39,878 bases of DNA, taken from Candidatus Abyssobacteria bacterium SURF_17 (lineage in GTDB: Bacteria; Abyssobacteria; SURF-5). The translations under genes were made by a program, and so were the position numbers. The notes under the pieces are model-generated. The model was not told the origin of the DNA and ran no database searches. It saw only the letters and a program-made list of their open reading frames with translations. The DNA is taken from positions 1-39,878 of the forward strand of contig QZKI01000021.1 of assembly GCA_003598055.1 (NCBI GenBank), read 5' to 3'. This document shows positions 16,048-22,311 of the stretch, piece after piece (positions within the stretch are counted from its first letter, which is position 1; the number at the start of each line of letters is the position of its first letter).

Positions 16048-16914
16048 TTATGGCCAGGGTTCCGGCTTGACCGGTCTGCCATATCGGTCCATGCCCACTC
16101 CAAGACCATACGCGTTCGGCTTCACTGGCCCGTAAGTTTTTTGTCCGCCTCTTGTCTTCCATTGGAAGGGTTTGCCGGTAGCATCTGAATGCACTCCGTA
16201 TCCATAGGCGTCTTCGCGATATGGCAGCATGAAGGTTGTCTCGTTGTTCCAGGAATTGCCGAATCCGTGTTGCGAGGATGGACTGAGAGAACGGTTATTT
16301 CCGGCTGAGCGGTTCTTAGACTTGCCGGAAGTTTTCTGAACGGGCTTTGCAAATAGGTCTGAGGCCGCGGCTACGAACATTTGTCGATAAACGGAATCCA
16401 GATTTTTCTCGTATCCCAACAATTGACCGGTGGCTGACATGTTGAGACGTTTTTCAAGCAGGTTCATGCCATCGCCATATGAATAGGATTCACAAAGCTT
16501 CTCAAACGAGCCTTCTGCGGTCTTCTGCAAGATAACCGCCTTGGCCTGCACCATATTCACTGTGTACGTGGTGCCACCACCACCTCTGTCAGATTGATAG
16601 TATCCCTGTGATCTGGACGTCCCCAAAGCTTGCAACACTAACATATGAGTATAGGCTTCGCTCCCGACGTCCACGCTACTTGCTGGAATTGCATTAATGC
16701 ACTTCTCCTGGAGGGTGGCACAAACCTCATCAACGATTGATTTCTGAAGGAACTCGTTGCCGCTCAAAATGCAATTGTCCGCTCGGTCATCAATGAGTAC
16801 GACGAGCTCTCCGATATCTGTTGGCTCGAGGCGTCGCTCGCCGTAAAATGACGAGGTTGTCGCACAGGAGCATGCGACTGCGCAGATCAGTGCAAGGATG
16901 AGGTATCTTGCCAT
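16048..16914 (-). CDS. Putative lipoprotein with C-terminal YGxGV repeat
   Basis: 288 residues. The N-terminus has a signal peptide (ARYLILALICAVACSC) with Cys at 15 and 17; either may be lipidated. The middle domain (GELVVLIDDRADNCI, HMLVLQALGTSR, NMVQAKAVIL) looks like a periplasmic alpha/beta domain. The C-terminal ~60 residues hold two copies of a motif, AYGYGVHSDATGKPF and AYGLGVGMDRYGRPV, and the protein ends in Pro-rich KPEPWP. The YG.GV..D..GRP pattern is found in many secreted and lipoprotein tails of unknown role. GGGAGGG lies just before the ATG, fixing the start. Same strand as the ankyrin and cyclase-like genes, with gaps of about 100 bases. Function unknown. Confidence 0.65.
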   Translation of the reverse strand: MARYLILALICAVACSCATTSSFYGERRLEPTDIGELVVLIDDRADNCILSGNEFLQKSIVDEVCATLQEKCINAIPASSVDVGSEAYTHMLVLQALGTSRSQGYYQSDRGGGGTTYTVNMVQAKAVILQKTAEGSFEKLCESYSYGDGMNLLEKRLNMSATGQLLGYEKNLDSVYRQMFVAAASDLFAKPVQKTSGKSKNRSAGNNRSLSPSSQHGFGNSWNNETTFMLPYREDAYGYGVHSDATGKPFQWKTRGGQKTYGPVKPNAYGLGVGMDRYGRPVKPEPWP

Positions 16915-17018
16915 GACTTGTCCCTCCCATATGCAACGATGAAGTTCAAAGGCATGCGATCGCTCTGGGGCACACGGACTACCCTATTTGCCCGTAGATG
17001 CAAACATCAGCATATCCA

Positions 17019-17528
17019 TCATTTCTTGCCGCCAGCCTTCTCAAGCATTTCGATGACCACACTGTTCTTCTTGGTTAGGGCATGCTCCATTGCTGTAGTG
17101 CCGCTATTATTGGCTATGTTAGGGTCTGCGCCGCTATCCAACAGGATCTGCACGATGTCAGAATGCTCTTTCATTATTGCATGCCTCAGGGCTGTATCGC
17201 CGTGGTTGTCCTGAGCGTCCACATTCGCTCCCTTCTTAATCAAAAGGCCAACAACATCACTATGACCGAGGTAGGCTGCAACCATAAGCGCGGTTCCCCC
17301 ATCCTTGGCAGTTGCATTCACATCTGAGGGATTCTCAGCAATATCCACAAAGTCCGGAAGGCCCCAAGTAGCAAACCAAATTACCCAAGGCCAGTTCAAT
17401 GCCTTAATTGAACCTATTGCCTCCGGCGGATAATTACAGTAGAAGTATTCAAGGTAGTTTTCCCCATTCTTGTCTTCTTGCGAGAGGGAGTTTATGTATT
17501 CTTCCAATACCCTCGGAATCTGCATCAT
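17019..17528 (-). CDS. Ankyrin-repeat protein
   Basis: 169 residues with three ankyrin repeats in the C-terminal half, at about residues 76-108 (GGTALMVAAYLGHSDVVGLL), 109-141 (GDTALRHAIMKEHSDIVQIL) and 142-169 (GTTAMEHALTKKNSVVIEML, final unit short). The first ~70 residues are not recognised. No signal peptide or membrane segment is evident, so it should be cytosolic and act by binding another protein. The start is set at ATG 17528: a strong AAGGAGG (17540-17546) is about 11 bases upstream, and the earlier TTG would place this site inside the gene. It is the first gene of the minus-strand row 17528-14389. Its partner is unknown; neighbours are candidates. Confidence 0.8.
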   Translation of the reverse strand: MMQIPRVLEEYINSLSQEDKNGENYLEYFYCNYPPEAIGSIKALNWPWVIWFATWGLPDFVDIAENPSDVNATAKDGGTALMVAAYLGHSDVVGLLIKKGANVDAQDNHGDTALRHAIMKEHSDIVQILLDSGADPNIANNSGTTAMEHALTKKNSVVIEMLEKAGGKK

Positions 17529-17749
17529 CGAAGCACATACCTCCTTGCTTTTTGGCAAGAAGCCTCAGGTTGATTCCTGATTATCAAATATGATTCTAGG
17601 GAAGATTTCGGGTGATGTCAAGCGGGATTTGAACTGCGAGGTTTCAGGTTCCGAGTTCCGAGTTCCGGGTTGGATGCAAAGGCGAGAAATACGATTGCCC
17701 AAAGCAGATTTTTTCACCGCAGAGGCGCGAAGGACGCAGAGGAACAGTA

Positions 17750-17777
17750 GGCGAAAGGCGAAAGGCGAAAGGCGAAA
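17750..17777. repeat. Four tandem copies of GGCGAAA
   Basis: Exact 7-base tandem repeats in non-coding sequence. Such short arrays can vary in copy number between strains; no gene is affected here. Confidence 0.85.
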
Positions 17778-17983
17778 TCCCCCTCTTTCCCCCTTTATGA
17801 AAGGGGGACGGAGGGGATTAACGAACGGGGGAAATGGGGAAAGGGCACGGGTTGGCTTCCTTCGATCTTCGTCCTGTATCTTCTGTGCCCCCGTATTGCC
17901 CCGTGCTCCCTGTGGTTTCAGAAGATTCTTGGGATTGCTGTCAGATATTTTGGATAAGAGTCAACACTCGGCATTTTATGCGC

Positions 17984-18059
17984 GGGCGCAGCATGCTGCG
18001 CCCCTACAAAAAGCGGGGATTCTTGGGGATTGCACGGGTACGGCGCGCCGTGCCCCTAC
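17984..18059. repeat. Double-hairpin repeat, copy 1
   Basis: Two palindromes: a perfect one, GGGCGCAGCATGCTGCGCCC (17984-18003), and GGGTACGGCGCGCCGTGCCC (18036-18055, one mismatch). Both are followed by CCTACA. Spacing and flanks match the element at 19691-19768. Confidence 0.75.
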
Positions 18060-18145
18060 ATTACGTCTCCAATTACGGGACAGATTCTCTTTGATGGATT
18101 CGCGCCTTCGCGGGAATGGTAAAAGGAAGCTGTTCATTCGCGCAA

Positions 18146-18390
18146 ACCGTTCGTGTAATTCGTGTAATTCGTGTTCCCAAATGTTTTCTTTTTCTTCTCC
18201 TCGGAATCAGCGTGAATTTGCGCAATCTGCGGATTCCTGTTTCTTGGTTGCGGCCTTGCTGCGCCATGTTCTCCGTGGTTCCAAAAGTTCGTGTAATTTG
18301 TGTAATTCGCGGTCCCATTGGTGCGGTTTTTGTGGGCGAACACGAGGTTCACCCTTACAGAGTCCGTGTAATCCATGTAATCCGTGGTTG
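18146..18390. repeat. Blocks of GTGTAATTC-type decamer repeats
   Basis: Three blocks of two or three tandem degenerate units (TCGTGTAATTCGTGTAATTC, TCGTGTAATTTGTGTAATTC, TCCGTGTAATCCATGTAATC) are separated by AATTTGCGCAATCTGCGG and CGCCATGTTCTCCGTGGTTC pieces. All are read in the same orientation and are non-coding. Confidence 0.6.
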
Positions 18391-18394
18391 CTTT

Positions 18395-19648
18395 CTATTT
18401 TGCTTCTTCGCGAAGCATGCGGTCGCGATGGGCGCGGATTTCATCGTCGTAGCAATCAACGGGAAACATGGCGCCGCGGGCGTAGCATGCGTTGCAGAAA
18501 TTGCATTGAGGTCCTTCGACCCCTTGCTGCATGTGCCGGTAGAGATACGGGTCGGCGATGAGCGCGCGGGCGACCGCAACCATGTCGCATTCGCCGCTCG
18601 TAATGGCATGCTCCATTGCTTCGCGGTGGATGAAGCCGCCGACACAGATTACGGGGATACGGAGCGCTTCTTTGAAGAGCTTCGAGTAGCGCAGGTTGAA
18701 GCCTTCACTGTAGCGTGAGAACCGGTTGAGCATCGCGTCGAGCAACGGCGCCATCAGCCGGGCCGAGCCGCGATGATACCACGGCAGATTCGTGCCCATG
18801 CCGATTGTGGTAACGGTCGAGAAGAATTTCTTCCAGTGGCCGCGTTCGAAGGTGAAGCCCGACTCGTAGTGACCGGCAGAAATCTCGACGGCATCGAGGC
18901 CCTCTTCTTCCATCCGTTTGGCGACGCGAACAAGCTCGTCCGGCTTCAGGCCTTTGCGGAACGGGAGGTCATCCGAGCCGTTGAGCTTCATGATGACCGG
19001 ATAATCCCGCCCGACGCGGAGGCGGATGGCGCGATAAACATCGACGAGAAGGCGAATGCGGTTGTCGAATGTGCCGCCGTATTCGTCGGTGCGGCGGTTC
19101 GTGTGCGGCGTCAGAAACTCGCTCAGCAGGTAGCCGTGTGCGGCGTGGATTTGAATGCCGTCGAATCCAGCTTCCTGGCTGCGGGTGGCAACGTCAGCGA
19201 ACCCTCGTATTGTTTCATGAATCTCATCACGCGTGATTTCGCGCGGGCGCACGCCGAGGGAAGGCTCGAAGACGGCTGAGGGCGCCACCGCATCCATGCG
19301 CCCCACAAAACGTGGGATAGCCTGGCGGCCGACATGATAGGTTTGCATGAAAATCTTAGAGCCGTGCCGGTGGACGGCATCCGTAAGGCGGCGAAGCCCC
19401 GGAATCTTGTCGTCGTGGTCGGCGGCGAGCTGTTTCGGCCCTGCCTTCGAGTATAGGTTGAAGTATGCGTTGCCGGTGATAAGCAGCGGTGTGCCGCCTC
19501 TGGCTATTTGTTCGTAGTATTCGATGAGTTCGTCGGTGACAAAGCCGTCAGGGGTGCAGCGGGTCTCGGTCGTTGCGGATTTGACGAGGCGTCCTGGCAA
19601 TTCCAGTTTGCTTATGCGAATGGGGGTGAAGAGAAGGTTCTGTGGCAT
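18395..19648 (-). CDS. NADH:flavin oxidoreductase, Old Yellow Enzyme family, with C-terminal cysteine cluster
   Basis: FMN-dependent TIM-barrel oxidoreductase that reduces activated alkenes with NAD(P)H; cytosolic. Motifs of the OYE/2,4-dienoyl-CoA reductase branch are visible: TPIRISKLELPGRLVKSAT, IQIHAAHGYLLSEFLTPHTN, RTDEYGGTFDNRIRLL, and VCVGGF / VARALIADP for phosphate binding. Near the C-terminus CNFCNACYARGAMFPVDC gives a C-x2-C-x2-C-x10-C cluster like the [4Fe-4S] site of dienoyl-CoA reductases. The flavodoxin/NAD-binding domains that follow in those enzymes are missing; the protein ends at 417 residues. The ATG at 19648 is preferred (GGGAG nine bases upstream) over one 18 codons earlier. 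The same-strand DUF362 gene lies upstream, separated only by a repeat. Substrate unknown. Confidence 0.88.
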   Translation of the reverse strand: MPQNLLFTPIRISKLELPGRLVKSATTETRCTPDGFVTDELIEYYEQIARGGTPLLITGNAYFNLYSKAGPKQLAADHDDKIPGLRRLTDAVHRHGSKIFMQTYHVGRQAIPRFVGRMDAVAPSAVFEPSLGVRPREITRDEIHETIRGFADVATRSQEAGFDGIQIHAAHGYLLSEFLTPHTNRRTDEYGGTFDNRIRLLVDVYRAIRLRVGRDYPVIMKLNGSDDLPFRKGLKPDELVRVAKRMEEEGLDAVEISAGHYESGFTFERGHWKKFFSTVTTIGMGTNLPWYHRGSARLMAPLLDAMLNRFSRYSEGFNLRYSKLFKEALRIPVICVGGFIHREAMEHAITSGECDMVAVARALIADPYLYRHMQQGVEGPQCNFCNACYARGAMFPVDCYDDEIRAHRDRMLREEAK

Positions 19649-19690
19649 TGGAGGAATCTCCCATGGAGAATCTGTTGGGCAATTTCGATT

Positions 19691-19768
19691 GTAGGGGCGC
19701 ACTGCGGTGTGCCCCTACAAAACGCCGATTTTTCGGGCTGTGCGGGCACGGAGCGCCGTGCCCCTACA
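19691..19768. repeat. Double-hairpin repeat, copy 2, overlapping the end of the DUF362 gene
   Basis: Hairpin 1 is GTAGGGGCGCA-CTGCGG-TGTGCCCCTAC (19691-19718); hairpin 2 is GGGCACGGAGCGCCGTGCCC followed by CTACATT (19744-19770). Layout, spacing and the CCCCTACATT end match copy 1 at 17984-18059. The TAG stop of the DUF362 gene (19764-19766) is part of this element. Confidence 0.8.
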
Positions 19769-21137
19769 TTGCATCTTCAATCGATGATGCGTCTCTTTCG
19801 AGCGCAGCTTCTGGCATTACCTTCACTTTAGGAGCAACCTTCCTCGTGAACGGGATGAGCATTTTCGCGAATCCCTCGACCACGGAATGCCGCGCGACCT
19901 TTGCGATGTTCCGGAGTTCAAACGCCGGACTTCTTATGCCGAACTTATGCAGAAGGGTGACGGACAAGTTTGCAACCTTCGGCGGACAGCCTTTGATGCG
20001 AAAGATCTTGCCGGCCTCGATGCGTCCTTCGACGCCGGAGCAGGTTCCTATCAGCGCGACAGGTTCGTTCGGATGAATGACGTCGCCCTTGTAGTGGCCC
20101 ATCACTATCGCGCCTTTTGTCGCGTTTGCGAGGGTGCCGGGATATTTCTTTTCCGCGGTGCCGAGCACGCCTTTTATCGAGCAGATACATCCGCCGTAAC
20201 ACAGATTCCCCGTGCGAGGATTTATTCCTTCGTAGAATTTGATTGGCGTTTTTACTTTGTGCAGACTGAAATGGGCCGGATACGGAGATTCGATTGCTCT
20301 CGTTTTTCTCGCCAACTCCTCGATGTCTGCATCGCCGGTGATTTCGATATCATCAAAATCGAGAGAGCCGTATCCTCTCGCGCGCGCCTCGACAAGGTGC
20401 ACTACTTCTTCCGGCTGATAGTTCAATATTTGTGCAGCCACCATGTCCGTGGCCAGTGGGTCGTTCGAAATCATGATTACGCCCAGATGGAACGGGTACG
20501 GGCTCGATTCAAAACCATGACCGATGGTGATTGCATCGGTGACAATCAGATTGGGGTATCCAATCTCGAGAAGGTCAATAATCTTTTCGTTCAGCCTGTC
20601 ATCGTGATAGAGGAATCGTTCCTTATGCGTGAGAATGCCGATGTTGAGCTTTAGCGCATTCGTTATCTGGCAAACGATGTGATATTTCAGTTTTGGCATC
20701 CATATCTTGTATTCCGCCTCATAGAGCGATTTCGAGACAAGCATGGTTTTGTGCCATTTCGCCTTGGACAGCATGACTTTCACGGTGCGCTCGGTATTGA
20801 AATTTCTGAGCGGCACTTTCAGCCGCCTTGCCAATCTGCGATATCCTGAATCCGTGAACATCAATCGGGTCGGCATGCCGATTCCGCCTGACTCGCCCAT
20901 TGTGATATCCGGTTTTGCGGCACCCTCGCGCAGCATGTTGACCATGGCCTCGACGACGCGGGGTTCCGTGTAGGAATGATGAACGTAATCAGAATTCGCC
21001 ATGACAACATTGGGTTTAATCAATATCTTGCCGAACGGCTTTTCACCCAAATCCCGCATGCTTTCTCTGATGATTCCCTGTATCGCGGACAGGTCATACT
21101 CGTCACATCTTCGGATGATTACCCTGCGTGTTTTCAT
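19764..21137 (-). CDS. DUF362 domain-containing protein
   Basis: Protein of the DUF362 family (COG2006), whose members are often Fe-S-linked and found in anaerobes; biochemical role not established. The N-terminal half has the family signature KPFGKILIKPNVVMAN, then GESGGIGMPTRLMF and GYRRLARRL. The central part has LIVTDAITIGHGFESSPYPF and ISNDPLATDMVAAQIL. A cysteine group, NLCYGGCICS, lies around residue 318, where related proteins carry metal-binding cysteines, but it is too compact for a standard ferredoxin motif. At 457 residues it is at the long end of the family. The ATG start has GGGAGAG upstream. Its last codon and stop (ATG TAG) coincide with the outer edge of a dispersed palindrome, so the original C-terminus may have been replaced. 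The OYE gene follows on the same strand. Confidence 0.85.
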   Translation of the reverse strand: MKTRRVIIRRCDEYDLSAIQGIIRESMRDLGEKPFGKILIKPNVVMANSDYVHHSYTEPRVVEAMVNMLREGAAKPDITMGESGGIGMPTRLMFTDSGYRRLARRLKVPLRNFNTERTVKVMLSKAKWHKTMLVSKSLYEAEYKIWMPKLKYHIVCQITNALKLNIGILTHKERFLYHDDRLNEKIIDLLEIGYPNLIVTDAITIGHGFESSPYPFHLGVIMISNDPLATDMVAAQILNYQPEEVVHLVEARARGYGSLDFDDIEITGDADIEELARKTRAIESPYPAHFSLHKVKTPIKFYEGINPRTGNLCYGGCICSIKGVLGTAEKKYPGTLANATKGAIVMGHYKGDVIHPNEPVALIGTCSGVEGRIEAGKIFRIKGCPPKVANLSVTLLHKFGIRSPAFELRNIAKVARHSVVEGFAKMLIPFTRKVAPKVKVMPEAALERDASSIEDAM

Positions 21138-21174
21138 GTATATTGCTCTCCCAGTCCCTGGAATTTCTGCCGCA

Positions 21175-21258
21175 ATTCTGTATGTGCGAACTCATTCGCA
21201 TATGCATGGCGAAAACAAGCCGGAAAGAGCCATGCGAATGAATTCGCACCTACAGAAT
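21175..21258. repeat. Inverted repeat of the GTGCGAATTCATTCGCA type
   Basis: Arms of 27 bases (21175-21201 and 21232-21258) are complementary at 25 positions and flank a 30-base loop. Each arm contains a smaller palindrome (TGCGAACTCATTCGCA). It lies just upstream of the DUF362 gene and is non-coding. Confidence 0.8.
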
Positions 21259-21307
21259 CGTGAGACGGATTCACAGCCCGGAGCAACTGCTACCAAGAAT
21301 TAAACAG

Positions 21308-21395
21308 GAATTTTAACCACAAGGGCGCCAAGTCACCAGGGAAGAATGGAAAAAAGGATTGACTTTGTGACTTGGTGCCCTTGTGGTTAAAATTC
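21308..21395. repeat. Near-perfect long inverted repeat of the CCACAAGGGCGCCAAGTCAC type
   Basis: Arms of 29 bases (21308-21336 and 21367-21395) are complementary at 28 positions, with a 30-base loop. It resembles the diverged element at 87-150. It ends about 30 bases before the end of the PEP-hydrolase-family gene. It might act as a terminator-like hairpin, but the T-run is weak. Confidence 0.85.
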
Positions 21396-21425
21396 GCTTC
21401 TTCTCTTCTCTATATGTTTGAATGG

Positions 21426-22307
21426 TCACGGCTTAATCGGTCGTCCTTTGAGCGTGTGATTCTTGAATCCCTGACACGTTTGCATCACGGCTCTCTCCAC
21501 CGGAGTTCGCTCGATGGCAGATGCACCGACAAACCCCTGCGCGTCGGTTTTCTCATAGATGATTGCCGTGCTCTCGGGGTCGTAAAATGGGCCGCCGTGA
21601 ATGAGGCAGATGACCTCGGGACTCTCGCGTCTGGCTGCCTCGATGGTGATTTGCGATTTCTTCAGGAGCGCATCCAGGTCTTCCATCTCGGCAAAGCCGG
21701 TAAGGCCTCCCATGGTGGGCCCGACATGCACGCATATGACATCTACACCGGCCTTGGCCATGTCTGCCGCGTCGGCCGGAGTAAAGACATAGGCCATCGT
21801 GAATATGTCATGCTGGCGCAGGAGCCGCACCATTTCGACTTCTCTCGGCCAGCCCCAGTGTTCGACGCCATAACCATGGGCCATGTTTTCCGTGAATTTG
21901 CGGAGCGCCATTCCTCCCTCGATGAGGTTCTCATAGAGGGCGACCGTGGGGAAATTTATCACTCCATTGAATCCCTTATCCGTGAAGCGCTTCAATGAGG
22001 CCTCGATGTCGAGGTAAAAGGGGTCGTTCGCCTCGACGCCGGCGATGATAGGCGTGTTCTTGACCACATTCATGAGCTCGTCGGCCATGTCGAGCGTAAT
22101 GGGATTCGACGGCCCGATGATGGTGGTCGGAAGGCCCATCATTCTCGTTTTCCCGGTGCTGTAGACGATGATGAGGTCAGCCTTGCCGAGTTCCGCACAC
22201 TTCGCAATGATTCCGGCGCTGCATCCGGCGCCGAAGATGGGGCGTTTGTCGCTGACTTCTTTCCTGAGCCTTTCGAGTATTTCCTGTCTGCTGATTTTCA
22301 CAGGCAT
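21426..22307 (-). CDS. Phosphoenolpyruvate hydrolase family protein (TIM barrel; second half of Tm-1-like pair)
   Basis: Soluble TIM-barrel protein of the PEP-hydrolase family (PF09370 type), related to the PEP mutase/isocitrate lyase fold; reaction not established. Family features include PIFGAGCSAGIIAKCAELGK, ADLIIVYSTGKTRMMGLPTT, PIIAGVEANDPF and the ICVHVGPTMGGLTGF segment. At 293 residues it is of normal length. The ATG is four bases after the stop of the upstream gene, and its ribosome site (GAGGG) overlaps that stop (GAGGGTAA), so translation is coupled. In plants and fungi this domain is fused behind a UPF0261 domain (for example tomato Tm-1). Here the two are separate adjacent genes, which indicates a joint function. 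A long hairpin lies just downstream. Confidence 0.85.
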   Translation of the reverse strand: MPVKISRQEILERLRKEVSDKRPIFGAGCSAGIIAKCAELGKADLIIVYSTGKTRMMGLPTTIIGPSNPITLDMADELMNVVKNTPIIAGVEANDPFYLDIEASLKRFTDKGFNGVINFPTVALYENLIEGGMALRKFTENMAHGYGVEHWGWPREVEMVRLLRQHDIFTMAYVFTPADAADMAKAGVDVICVHVGPTMGGLTGFAEMEDLDALLKKSQITIEAARRESPEVICLIHGGPFYDPESTAIIYEKTDAQGFVGASAIERTPVERAVMQTCQGFKNHTLKGRPIKP

Positions 22308-22311
22308 TGTC

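Larger units (their letters stand above)
17529..18394. repeat. Mosaic of dispersed intergenic repeats, no gene
   Basis: About 860 bases packed with repeat types and no credible gene. In order there is GTTCCGAGTTCCGAGTTCCG (17648), TTCACCGCAGAGGCGCGAAG (17713), GGCGAAA x4 (17750-17777), and a CCCCCTTTATGAAAGGGGGA hairpin (17792-17811). Two palindromes follow (17984-18055), then three blocks of 10-mers of the GTGTAATTC type (18148-18168, 18290-18309, 18363-18386). Other pieces are ATTTGCGCAATCTGCGGATT and GTTCTCCGTGGTTCC. An ORF spans most of it, but its predicted protein is only translated repeats (FTAEARRTQR, SPFMKGGRRG). The region separates the accessory island from the metabolic block. Confidence 0.75.

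Noticed and set aside
18146-18390. Possible CRISPR array
   Set aside because: Units are about 10 bases, degenerate and directly tandem, without spacers of regular length and without cas genes.
17590-18561. 323-codon plus-strand ORF
   Set aside because: Its translation consists of repeat-derived peptides (FTAEARRTQR, SPFMKGGRRG, NSCNSCNSC); it lacks a ribosome site and runs antisense into the OYE gene.
19894-20654. Large plus-strand ORF antisense to the DUF362 gene
   Set aside because: Shadow of a well-supported protein on the minus strand, with no ribosome site or family motifs.
21308-21395. Possible rho-independent terminator of the PEP-hydrolase-family gene
   Set aside because: Arms of 29 bases with a 30-base loop are far larger than a terminator, and no clear T-run follows; it fits a dispersed inverted repeat.
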